Source: Lenzites betulinus (Eukaryota; Basidiomycota; Agaricomycetes; Polyporales; Polyporaceae). Taken from it: a DNA stretch of 64,000 bases. The stretch lies in NCBI GenBank assembly GCA_022264855.1, contig JABYQU010000001.1, forward strand, positions 2,046,001 through 2,110,000, read 5' to 3'. Both the position numbers and the translations under genes were made by a program. This document shows positions 10,470 to 21,977 of this stretch, in pieces. Within the stretch, counting starts at the first letter, position 1. The number at the start of each line of letters is the position of its first letter. The notes under the pieces are model-generated. The model had not been told where the DNA came from. It searched no databases and saw nothing but the letters and a program-made list of their open reading frames with translations.

Positions 10470-12031
10470 GGTGAAGGATAACGCGGGCCCTCCAGCTGAC
10501 TTCCGTTGCATTTGTAGCCCACAACTCCCGACCGCTGTGGGCCATGGCAAGCGTATCCGCGGCCGATCTTCAGACGCAAAGTGGGGCGATGCTACCCGTA
10601 TAGAAAGCGGATGACGGAAGAAGAGCGCTACTTTGCGCTGTGGCGGCCTCCGACGCGCCCATGGCGGGGCTTTAGAATGGTATCCACCTCTGCTAAAACG
10701 TAACGCATGCGTCACTGCTGTGGTCAGATGTTGCGTATAAGTATTCCCCAAGTCCACCAAGACCGACTTCGAACTTGGTTGAAGATGTCGATGGAGAGCA
10801 AAGTGCGTTCGGCCGAAAACAAGCCCTCCTTTGCCCCAGGCTGCGGGTCGACGTCATAGGCAAACTTCGCGCGCCCCAGTACTTGCGGATGCAGCACTTC
10901 AAGCGGAAGCATGCTAGCCCTACCGATCTTTCTTTTTTAAAAGGGTGTTACTTTGGAGCGGGAGTACCTGCGTGGTCGGATGTGCCGTTCAAGACGTTAC
11001 GAAAGGACATGGTGGCAGGCACCGGTGGCTGTAACACGTTCGTACTTGAGCGCCACAAAGCGGGTCCCCTCTGCCACGTGAAGAAACGCCCACGCCGGCG
11101 ACCGGCATACCTAAAGTGGTAATTCCGCCCCCTTCGGGGTTCTCTATCGGCATATGCGCGTATCCCGACTTTTCGGACTTTCACCTTCAGCTCGTATCCT
11201 CTCGTATCTTGTTCTCCCGGTGCCGCTTGTCACAGTGGTATGGGTGCGTGGTTCATTTCCAGGGACCCCGTACCATCACCGTAGGAAAGACATGAAATTG
11301 GGAAATCCTTGTGGCTACCCAGCACTCGTGAAGTAAATGTGAGGTATCTTGACCGTCGCTGTATCGATGGGTTCATACGGCCCAATGCGCACGTCTTGAA
11401 CATGCCCCCACGAGTGTCATAGTTTACTCGCTAGAACTCTCGAATGCTGATGGGTATGTTGGCGCTCCGGGCGTACACGGTGGGTATGGCATCGGGTCCC
11501 GCAAATAGTCGCCTGCAGGTACGCATTACCTGCCACCCTGAAACGCGATTGGACAACAAGCCTGGTAATCACAACCGTCGATTCGTCATCTCAACTAATG
11601 CACCACCTCTTGCAGGCTACGTTGTCCCACCTCTTGTCTGCCGGCGGTTGTCCACGGGACCCGAGCAAAGCTGTGCCGCGCTTTCGAAATGTCCCGTATG
11701 TGGCGGTTTCGACCAGGTTTATCGTAGATCGGCAGTCTGTCGCACCTCCAAGACGATCAGGCCGAAGCCTTTTCGGTCCTACAACTTATCCAGCGGCGAG
11801 ACCATCTGAACATGGTGCGGCAATGTTGTACACGTTGTCTCGGCGGCGTGCAATACTGCTAGCGCACGTTGACAATACTCCGGAGACGGATGACCAAGCG
11901 CTTTCACATATCGGGAAATGGTCTTCACGCAGCTCTTACAACGAGCTGCAATTATGTTAATAAGGCCTAGGAGCCGCTGCGTTTGACAGCAAGCACCGCG
12001 TCACCATCACGGTCAGCCAAATCGCCTAAAC
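10470..12031. other. intergenic, no gene recognised
   Basis: Only short frames without recognisable motifs occur in these 1.5 kb. I could not build a spliced model, and I saw no inverted or direct repeat. The last few hundred bases serve as upstream region of the old yellow enzyme gene. Confidence 0.5.
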
Positions 12032-13617
12032 ATGTTCCTTCGCATTTCCAGCTCGCTTCCCGCCCGGACGGTCAGCCGCCGGATATTCGCCCAGCAATCC
12101 CAACCTCTCCAGTATAAGAAGGCCACACTCGTTCACGGATCCCTCAGACTTCCCCACCATCCTCACTTCAGAAATATGTCCTCCACCAACACCCCTGCTC
12201 TCTTCCAGCCCATCCAGGTCGGCGACATCAAGCTCGCCCACCGGGTTGTGCTCGCCCCCCTCACCCGTCTCCGTGCGGACAGCAAGCATGTTCACACCGA
12301 TCTCGGCGTCGAGTACTACAGACAGCGCTCCAGCGTTCCCGGTACGCTCCTCGTCACTGAGGCCACCTACGTCGCCGGCCAAGCCAGTGGCCAGGCGCAC
12401 GCGCCCGGTGTCTGGAACGACGCCCAGGTTGCTGCGTGGAAAAAGGTCTGTCTCCCGAGTGTACTCCAGTTCATGCGACGCGACGAGCTCATGCCGCTGT
12501 TCATCCTTGCAGATCACCGACGTCGTTCACGCCAACGGCTCGTTCATCTACCTCCAGCTGTGGGCGCTGGGTCGTGCCGCCCGCCCTGCCATGCTCCACC
12601 AGGAGGACCCCAGCTACCCTTACGTCTCGTCCTCCCCCATCGCGCTCAGCACCAGCCCCGACGACGTTCCCCGCGCTTTGACCAAGGATGGTAAGCGTCT
12701 TACACGACCTCTTGTCTCGACACGCTTCTCACCGCTTTTCGCCCGACAGAGATCAAGGAATACGTCCAGTGGCACGCCTCTGCCGCGAAGAACGCGGTGC
12801 ATGGCGCCGGCTTTGACGGCGTCGAGATCCACGGCGCGAACGGGTACCTGATCGACCAGTTCATCCAGGACGTGTCGAACAAGCGCACGGACGAATACGG
12901 CGGTCCCATCGAGAACCGCGTGCGCTTTGCGCTTGAGGTCACTGAGGCCGTCGCTGCCGCCGTTGGGCAGAGCAAGACCGCCATCCGGCTGAGCCCCTGG
13001 AGCGAGTACCAAGGTTCGCAGCCTCCCATCCCCGCCGTGCTGTCGCCGCTCCCATACAGTATCTGATACGTCTTGTAATTTGACAGACATGCGGGAGGCG
13101 AACCCCATTCCCACGTTCTCCTATCTCGTGGAGCAATTCAAGCAGAAGCTTCCGAACCTTGCGTACCTCCACATTGTCGCCCCCGGCGGCCCTGGTAACA
13201 AGGGTCCCGATAACGAGGCCGTAAGTGTTTGTTAGCTCTTTCGCCATATGTACGATGCTCATGCTTTATGGTCAGGACGCGTACTTCATCAACAAGATTT
13301 GGGCCCCACGCCCCGTCATTACCACCGGTGGCTACGACCGCGAGTCCGGCCTGAAGGTCGCTGAAGAGACCGGCCAGATCGTCGGTTACGGCCGCGCCTT
13401 CCTCTCGAACGTAAGTTCCGCATCGAATTTTAAATTGCTACAGCCCGGAACTGAAATTCATCTTCGCCGGATGCAGCCCGACCTGCCGTTCCGCCTGAAG
13501 CACAACGTCAAGCTCAACGACCCCGAGTACGACACGTTCTACCTGCCGCAGAGCGAGAAGGGCTACATCACCTACCCCTTCTCGGAGGAGTTCTTGAAGG
13601 CCACTGGCAAGGCTTGA
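12032..13617 (+). CDS. old yellow enzyme family NAD(P)H-dependent flavin oxidoreductase
   Basis: Six exons (12032-12445, 12513-12690, 12750-13013, 13087-13220, 13276-13410, 13477-13617) give 421 residues. The core is a TIM barrel binding [23 protein letters not shown] at its start, the substrate-binding [14 protein letters not shown] and [18 protein letters not shown] block, and [15 protein letters not shown] near the end. These enzymes reduce activated C=C bonds of enones using NADPH. The His-Gly-Ala-Asn of HGANGYL corresponds to the His/Asn pair that holds the substrate carbonyl. The first 48 residues before an internal Met (12176, [10 protein letters not shown]) are rich in Ser and Arg and could be a mitochondrial presequence; starting at 12176 would give a 373-residue cytosolic form of normal family length. 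Which start is used cannot be decided here. Confidence 0.93.
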
Positions 13618-16413
13618 GGCAGCCGGATATTGTAGAAGGCACACGCTCCTAGACATCGGCCCTGACGTCTGTAGAAGAAGTTACATAAAATGACATTAGG
13701 CATCTATCACCACACGAGCTCGTCTGCCACACGCTCCCTTCGGATGCAAAAGGGATTGAGTATGTGCGTATCACTCGACCGAACACCGTGCTGCGGCCGT
13801 ATATAACTACCACGCTTAGTAGTACTTGCTAGCCATGAAACTCCCAAGCCTCGTTTCCTGCAGACGAATTCAGTGTGCCATTTGCGATAGAACACCATTC
13901 CGGCGGTCGAACTTTTACCGTCATAACGTTAATCACACGGCGGCGCTGATCATATTCTTGGACGTACTTTGGCCAGGCGATAGCATCCTCCTCACCGCAA
14001 CTTCAACTTGAAGAAAAATTGAGCGTATCACTGGTACTTTGACTGATCATGATCAGTCCGGCTCGATATTGATGATGACCTTGAATCGCGCCAGATTACT
14101 GTAAGCTTCCGGCGTATATATTCCCTTCAATGATACGGACACCGCTGTAAAGCCATGCCAGTGGTCCATTGTCGAGCAGAGATCATCCTAGTAAGTACTT
14201 AGTAGCCTCTGGCACAGAGAACATCGACTTCAGAAGGATAGTCACGGTGACATTCCACTCCCGCGTCTGTATAAGATTCCCACGGTCACTAAACTCGACC
14301 ACCATCGGCCACCAGCTGCGTTCGTACCCAGTACTTGTTCAAGTTGTTGCCATTACCTCGACTGGTCTGATGGTATCGATCTCGCTGCAAACTTTCCGTG
14401 ATTCACACGGGGCCTGACCCAGAGACTGGGCACCTTTGTGGCGCCGGTGTAGCATCGACAACGACTCCGGGGACATTAGACTATCAGAGTCGGCCTCGTA
14501 TGTACCCGCTGGCGCAGGAGGATTCTCAGTAGGTATAAGCCCCCATAGAAGTAAGTAGTTAACAAAACACCGTGGTTGGTATAGGCATGTTCTCTTTTCA
14601 TGCGCACGAAGGGCCTGCCATCATCTGACATCATGCGCCATCTGTAAGCTGTTTCGTCTGCTTACTCTTTTGCGCGGGTGGCATTAGCTCATCCCTACAG
14701 ATGTTCATCATGTGCTATGACTACCCTATTGATCACACAACGTTTATCGTTCAGCGTTCAGGACGGGCCCCCGAGGTCATGCGGTCTCCGCTGTAATGTT
14801 CGAGGTTCGTTCTTGTTCTCGTCACATGCCTCCAGTTCAACACAAGATGCATTCACAGATTCCGAATTACACCCTAAGTAGGAAGCAATTCTTACAGGCT
14901 TTCCCCGATGATCCTCGCTCCGAGGACGTACCCGTGCGATCTGCCCCACGGGGCTGTAGGCCTTTTCTCGAGAGCCTAGACGGTTCGTCCACATGCAGTT
15001 GCGTCATTTCCGAAATCAACGAGAGAACTGAACATGCATACACCGAGATCAGGTACGGAGACGGCCTATTCTCATTGCGAATGCCGTCGTACTGACGCAC
15101 ATCGTACCCTATTTGGTGCGCTTGGAATACAGACCTCGTGAACCGAGTTCTAAATCTCACCCACACATATCCGCCCATATGCCTATGACGTGTTGCTCTA
15201 GATGCACGCAGGGTCGTGTCAATGCTCGGTCTACCCGGTGTTCCCAGACGACGCAATGGCCATAACAACGGCTCTCGGACCGGTAAGGCACTTCGCTCCT
15301 TGGGGCGGATGAGCATACAAGTCCACTGATACTCCCGACATAACAGCGAATGTAAGATGGTGTATTTTCGACAAGATCCAATCCCCTCGTACCACATGCG
15401 TTGCTCCAATCTCCGCTCAGAGCTGTCTGAAAAACATCAGCAGGGGCTATAGGTGTTGCGAAACCCCCGTTGTTGGGCGTACCGCGAGCTCTGCGGTGCA
15501 GAGCGCCTCCGTAAGGTACGGCACGGCAGTAAGCTTAATCGTCATGGCTCCACTTTCGTACGGCACCATGCTGAAGAGAGCTGCGACGATGCGACGCCCG
15601 AAGCCTTCGAAGTCTGTCCAGCGTTGTTGAGTCCAAATTGGCAGCGTAATTTGCCGGGGTCGCTCCCGTCGGGTTGTGCGGAGATCCTTTTTTCACTCCG
15701 GCATTCTTCTTGAGCTGCTATCCCGCACCATGCGCCATTGGCTGCGTCGGTTGCTCATGATTTCCGCCCTTCCCGTAGGAGGCTTGAGCCTGTTTGTCAT
15801 GTGCTGATATCTAAGAGGCGGTGCGTCTTTTGATTGCACGCGCCCCTTATCTGCTACCGTGCAAGCTTCACGACGCCGGTATAGACTAACGCCCCATCGA
15901 GTTTGTTCAGACGACCTTCTGTCCACTGACGCGACCGGACCCGTCGTCGAAGACATAGCCCATCACTTCGACCATGCTGCCGTGCGCACACGTGAACAAC
16001 GAAGGCGCGCTGTTTTCATACCATGCGACCTACCCTGGACGCGCACCCTGGGCAATACCATCATGCGACCTTCGACCGACGCTCCTCGCACGACGTGGTT
16101 CTTGTGTTTGCCTTCCTTTTTGTGCCGCCGACGCTCGATGATCACCAATAGATGGCAATCCTCCTTCCTGCCGGTCTCCGAGACATGTCTGGCCCGGGAT
16201 CATTTTATCCGCGCTGTGTCACGAGCAACATGAACGCACGAGTGTGGACAGCTCATTTTTCCTCTGCAAACGTCCGGTCCATTACGAAGGCCCTTCCAGA
16301 TCTCTCAGCGCATGCAATGCAGGTATAAACAGCCTGAGCTTGTCCGACGAAGTGTTGCAGCAGCAAGCCTGACCCCCCGCGTGCATCTGCTCTCACATCC
16401 TCCCTCTCGAAGG
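13618..16413. other. long intergenic region, no gene recognised
   Basis: These 2.8 kb contain only short frames, none with recognisable motifs or splice-consistent partners, and no terminal repeats that would mark a transposon. The only supported element is the TATA box of the glucanase gene at 16324-16329. Confidence 0.5.
16322..16330 (+). promoter_or_regulatory. TATA box of the GH55 gene
   Basis: GGTATAAAC lies about 90 bases upstream of the glucanase ATG at 16414, a normal distance for a fungal core promoter. Confidence 0.55.
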
Positions 16414-19400
16414 ATGCATTTCATATCCCCTTCGTCGTTACTCGTGCATCTGCTCGCCCTTTTTGGGCTGGGAGCGGTAGTCTCTGGTCTGGGGACGCAA
16501 TGTTCTGCCCCGGTCACCAGTGGTACCGCTGCAGCCAGTGCGCCGTTCTGGATGGAGCAGATCCAGCACCAGGGAAAGTCACCATTCAACAGCAATGCAG
16601 CCGGTTATCAAGTCTTCCGCAACGTTAAGGTATGCTCTCCACGCTTTCTGATCATCTTCGGGACTAGGTACTAAACCTGTGCCCTTTCAAATTTCAGGAC
16701 TTTGGCGCCAAGGGCGATGGTGTTACTGACGACACGGCAGCAATAAAGTTAGACTTTGCTCGAGTTACCACATGCTTGTTGACATCATACTGACATATTC
16801 TCAGTGCTGCTATTTCCTCCGGCAGCCGCTGTGGCAATGGTTGCGGACAGTCCACGTAAGAAAACCGTGACTACATGCTCGACTTCATGCTGATCGTTGT
16901 GCACTTTCAGGCTTACTCCTGCTGTTGTGTACTTCCCGCAAGGGTAAGGGGCATTCGTCTCAATTACGGTCATCCTATCTGACCGGAATGCAGAACTTAC
17001 CTCGTCTCGAACCCTATCGTTTCCTACTACTACACCCAGCTCATCGGAGATGCTAAACATATGCCGACCCTCGTTGCGAGTGCCAACTTCCAGGGTATCG
17101 CAGTTATTGGTATGCGTGAAATCCAAGAAGACTAAGTAGCTATTTGTACTCACAAGTCGTCTCTAGATGCCGACCCCGGCTGGTATGTCAACCAGAACAA
17201 CTTGTAAGATCTAATCGTGAATCATCTGGAATGGCTCTAACCGTCCTATGCAGCTACCACTCTATCCGAAACTTCAAGATCGACGTGTCGCGAATGCCCG
17301 CGAGCGCGTCAGGCACCGGAATCCATTGGCAGGTTTCGCAGGCTACTTCTCTCATCAACATCGTCTTCCAGATGTCCACTGCAGCCGGCAATGCCCACCA
17401 AGGTCTGTTGCGTCCTTCCCGCTCGTCGTCTTCTCCAACTGATCTTCCGCGCCACAACAGGTATCTGGATGGAGAATGGAAGGTATGCAGACTATCTGGG
17501 CTCTTCATATCTCACGAGAACGTGCTGATCGCCTATTCTCAGCGGCGGCTTCATGGGCGGTAAGCTGGCCTTTGCTGAGGCGATCAATTGTCCTCCTGAT
17601 AGGCTGCGACAGACCTCGTATTCAATGGCGGGAAGTTCGGTATGTGGGTCGGCAACCAACAGTAAGAGAGTTCCTTGGTGTCCTCGATCAGGCCCTGAAT
17701 GTGATCGTCCACAGGTTCACCGTTCGCAACATCACCGTCAACAATGCCAATACTGGTAAGCCCTGATCCTGCTGCGGTTTCCATTCTCATTATTGACGCT
17801 TCATTGATACAGCTGTAAGCCTGCGTCTGTCCAGGAAGGGTACGAACGTGTCTCATCACTCGCTCCTCAGGTCTTTGGGTTGTGGAACTGGGGCTGGACC
17901 TTCCAAGGTACGTTTCCCGCTCGCAGTGTCTTACCCTTTCTGACCCGCATTCGTAGGGGTCACGATCAACAACTGCCAGGTCAGTTAGCATTCGGCTGCT
18001 GTGCATCCTAGATCGTGACTGAAAGCACGTCAAGGTCGGCTTCGATCTCTCCACAGGGGGCACTACCCAGGACAACCAAGGCGTCGGCGGCGAGGCGATT
18101 ATTGACGCCGTTGTTACAAACACGCCCATCTTCGTTCGCAACTCTCAGCCAAGCAATGGGGCTCTGCACGGCTCCCTCGTGCTCAACAACATCCGCCTGA
18201 ACAACGTCCCCACCGCGGTTGGCCTCACGAATGGAGCTGTTATCCTCAACGGTGGCACCACGACGATCAACTCGTGGGCGCAAGGGAACGTGTACACCGG
18301 CACCAATGCGAACGGTCGCTTTGTGCAGTCGACCATTAATGCGATCAACAAGGCAGGCAGCCTCCTCGATTCGTCCGGGAGGGTGTTTGGAAAGACGCAC
18401 CCCCAATACGCCAACTACGCCCCTGACCAGTTCATCAGCGTCAAGTCGCAGGGCGCGAAGGGCGACGGGCAGACAGACGACACTGCTGCCATCCAAGCTG
18501 TCTTCGACAAGGTTCGTGTCATGTCCATCGCTTCGCGCCCAGAGAAGCATAGGGACTGACGATGCTTCCCTGACATCAGTTCGCCGGCTGCAAAATCATC
18601 TTCTTCGACGCCGGTGTCTACGTCGTGACGAACACGATCACCATACCTGCGGGCGCGCAGGTCGTCGGCGAGGCATGGTCTACCATCCTCGGTTCCGGCA
18701 ATGCCTTCTTCGACTACAACAACCGTGCGTGTTCCGAACGCCATCCATGCATATCTTCACACTCATTGTTCTCCAGCGCGTCCTGTCATCCGTGCGGGAG
18801 CGAGTGGTTCGACTGGTGTGCTCGAAATAACCGATATGATCTTCTCCACCCGCGGGCCCAGTAAGTGGCGTCGTGAGATGAACCATTGCGCTTAGGCTGA
18901 CGTTCATGTTCCCGCGTAGCCGCCGGCGCAATCGTGCTGGAGTGGAACGTGCACGATCCTGCAGGCCAGCAAGGCGCGGCGGGCACCTGGGACACTCACA
19001 TCATCCTGGGCGGAAGTACGTTCGACCCTGCACCCGTCGCGCAAGCTGTCGTCTGACGGCGTATTGCACGCAGAGGCTGGCACGAACCTCCAGGCAAACA
19101 ACTGCCCGACTTCGGGCGCGGGCGGCAACAACTGCTTCGCGGCCTTCCTCGCGCTCCATCTGACGCCGTCTTCTAGCGCATACCTCGAGGTATGCTTCTA
19201 TTTATGCAGCACTCGGGGATCGAGAAGCTGATGATATCGTTCCACTCCTCTACTAGGGTCTCTGGGTGTGGACTGCCGACCACGACCTGGACCAGGGCCC
19301 GCAGATCAACATCTACACCGGTCGCGGAATCATGTCTGAATCCCAAGGACCCGTCTGGATGGTCGGGACGGCGAGTGAGTATCCGTCGCAGGTGCCCGTT

Positions 19401-20049
19401 CGCGCACGCCGGCTGACCCGCACGTACGCACGCAGGCGAGCACAACATCATCTATCAGTACTACCTCGTGAACGCGGCGAACCACTACATGGGCCTGATC
19501 CAAACCGAGACGGTGTGTCTCTAAGCTCCGGATTTCCCGAGCGCGTGCACTGACGCACGCCCACAGCCGTACTTCCAGCCGAACCCCGTCCCGCCCGCGC
19601 CGTTCATCCCGAACTCGGCGTACAAGGACCCTGCGCTCGCGGCGGACGCAGCGTGGGCGCTCACCGTGTCCAACTCGCAGAATATTCTCGTCTTCGGTAC
19701 GTCCTCCGGCGCGCCTTCTCCGTGCCCGGACACTCTTCTCACCCTCATTTTACGTTACGCAGGCGCCGGCTTGTACAGCTTCTTCTCGGTGCGTCGTCCC
19801 GATCCTACACCCGGATGTCATGGATAACCCTACTCACTGTTCATGCAGAACTACGGCCAGGCGTGTCTCGACACGTTCAACTGCCAGCAGCAGCTCATCG
19901 ACATCGACTCGGGCTCGACGATCGGGGTTTACAGCCTGTCGACGGTCGCGGCGCAATACCAGATATCCGTCAACGGCCAGGGCATCGTCCCGAACTCGGC
20001 GAACAGGAACGGGTTCGCACAGACTGTGACGGCGTGGACGCGGTCATAA
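16414..20049 (+). CDS. GH55 exo-beta-1,3-glucanase, secreted
   Basis: A 24-exon model closes to 770 residues; the largest exons are 16414-16629, 18035-18511 and 19849-20049. A signal peptide (MHFISPSSLLVHLLALFGLG, then AVVSG) directs secretion. Two right-handed beta-helix (pectate-lyase-3 type) domains are marked by the repeated motif FGAKGDGVTDDTAAI near residue 75 and QGAKGDGQTDDTAAI near residue 420, the hallmark of GH55 enzymes, which release glucose from the ends of beta-1,3-glucan. Length matches characterised basidiomycete members of about 750-780 residues. The enzyme probably remodels or recycles fungal cell-wall glucan. The gene is exceptionally fragmented: exons of 17, 22, 23 and 26 nt occur, and the frame between 17755 and 17871 can only be kept with a 2-nt exon at 17813-17814. 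A TATA box lies about 90 bases upstream. Confidence 0.92.
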
Positions 20050-20533
20050 CGCGGTTCCGAGAAGCGGCGGAAGGAGGCCCGGGTCGAGGACTCGGGAATC
20101 TGAGAAGAAGGTGGAGGCGTAAAGGAAGGGCCCGGGGTGGGGTACGGGGGAGAGACGGAGGCCCGTGGGTACTGTGTGACCGCCGAGCGGGTGAGGTTGG
20201 GGTGAGGTGTGGTGTGTGGCGCGGGTTGGCTTGTTCGTTCCTTTCTGTGTACGTGCTTCTTCATTTCGGGCTCTTATGTGTCTTCTGTTGTCGTTTATGA
20301 CCCGCCACGAGGTTCACGACCTTCACGTGTTGTATTGTAGCGTGCCACCCACGGCATGTGTTTGTATCGAGTATCACCAATCAGTATTTCAAAGGAGGGC
20401 GATACGTCGTTGCGTAGAGATATGTGAGAACAAAAAGGGAGCAGGTTGGCGTGCATTGCATGCCAATCCGACGAGTCAAGTGCACAGAACAAGACAGCAA
20501 ATTTCCGAGCATAGAGATACTCTGAACCGCATG

Positions 20534-21977
20534 TCAGTCGTGTGCAAACACTTTGTCCATCCACCGTTCCAGGGCAGCACATCCTGGATCGACAGTCAAC
20601 GTAGTCACCCAATCATAGGTGTTGCGAAGGACTGCGCCCTCGACAAGCGCCTCCCAGTACTCCTCATCCTTCGCCTTCACGACCTGAGCCCAGACACATA
20701 TGAGCCAGCATCTGCCGCAGACGTCGAGCGATACCCACCTCCAGGTACAGCGTCCGAAGCGTCGCTGCGTCCTGCGGGCTCGCCAACCAGAAAGAATTCT
20801 TGTTGGATTCGAGCGCTGGGTCCGCCACACCGTCGTACCGCAGAAAATCGGGATAATCGGCCGCCATGACCGCGGGCCGGATCGACGCATACTCCCAGTC
20901 GATGATCCCAGTGATGTCTCCACCCGCGTCCACGAGGATGTTAGAATGATTGAGGTCGTCGTGCACGAGCACGCAGCGGCGAAGCGCGGGCCGTGCAAGA
21001 CGTGCGCACATCGCAGAGAACTCGGCGGCGAGACGCGCGAGGACACGCTCGCCCTCACGGCGCTCTGCCGGGTCAGTCCCGATCGCGTCCGAGCGCGCCC
21101 TGGCTGCGACTAACGCAGCGAGCCAGTCCTCGAGGGTGTCGAACAACTGCGTGGCGTTGTTCGTGGGCGAAACCGCAATGAGCGGTATGACCTCCATCTG
21201 CGTGCCTTCAGCACTGCACTGCGGGGATCCGATGCGCTGGGGGACATCCAATCTGAATAGCTCAAGCATTTTCTCCGCGTATGCACGGACGACCTGCTCC
21301 TAATGTTGGCGGTAAGAACATGCGGCCTGATGCTGGCCATAGAGCACGCTTACCTTGACGGAGTACGGCATACGGCCGAAGGAGTTCAACACGGTAATGC
21401 CGGGCTTTTTGTCCATGACGACGATAGGACGGGGGACCTCGGGCTCGTGTACGTCAATGACACAATGGATAGTCGGCACTGGAAGGGCGGTATGCGCCTT
21501 AAGCCACTTCATGAGGTGTACTTCACGCCAGAATCGGTCGATGGATCCAGGTCCCTGTATCCTGCCCGGTGTCTCCGGGATCGGGGAACGAACAATATTT
21601 TGCTCGCCACTCACGTACTTGGTGTCGAGGACCTGCTCACCCGACATGGGGCAAATCAGTGCCGTACGGCTCTGTCTTCGACCCACGTATCTCACCAAGT
21701 TGAGACCGATGGATCGGCTGTCCAATTGGACGATCTTGCGTGAAAGAGCTGTCTCCACGGCGTGCAAGACAGGTCGCCAGTCGTCCTCGGGAGGTTCGCC
21801 ACCGTCTGTGGCTACCCAGCGCTGGAACGACTCAGGCATAGGAGTCAGTTCCTCCTTCTCCCCGTTGCTGTTCCACAATAAGATAAGAGACATTCCGAAG
21901 ATGTAAGTGTGATGTGCGAGACGGGAGAGTGACGGGATGCACGCCTTGCGGGGAGCACGCGCTAGCTTAGTTTTCAA
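20534..21977 (-). CDS. aminoglycoside-phosphotransferase-fold kinase
   Basis: Three exons (21977-21354, 21299-20739, 20683-20534) give 444 residues, or 416 if translation starts at the internal Met at 21893 (MSLILLWNSNGEKEELTPMP). The APH/choline-kinase fold is shown by the catalytic loop VLVHDDLNHSNILVD, where the Asp and the downstream Asn bind phosphate and metal, and by the metal-binding IDWEYA motif 15 residues later. FWREVHLMKWLKAHTALPVP is typical of the N-lobe. These fungal proteins phosphorylate small molecules or act as choline/ethanolamine-like kinases; the substrate is unknown and antibiotic resistance should not be inferred. The last intron is 55 nt. The gene is convergent with the glucanase gene, 484 bases apart. 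Confidence 0.87.

Noticed and set aside
12032..20049. Old yellow enzyme plus GH55 gene as part of a secondary-metabolite cluster
   Set aside because: No polyketide synthase, NRPS, terpene cyclase, P450 or transporter is present nearby.
20534..21977. APH-fold gene as an antibiotic resistance determinant
   Set aside because: APH-fold kinases are numerous in Agaricomycetes with diverse small-molecule substrates; nothing here indicates aminoglycosides, and its introns show it is a fungal gene.
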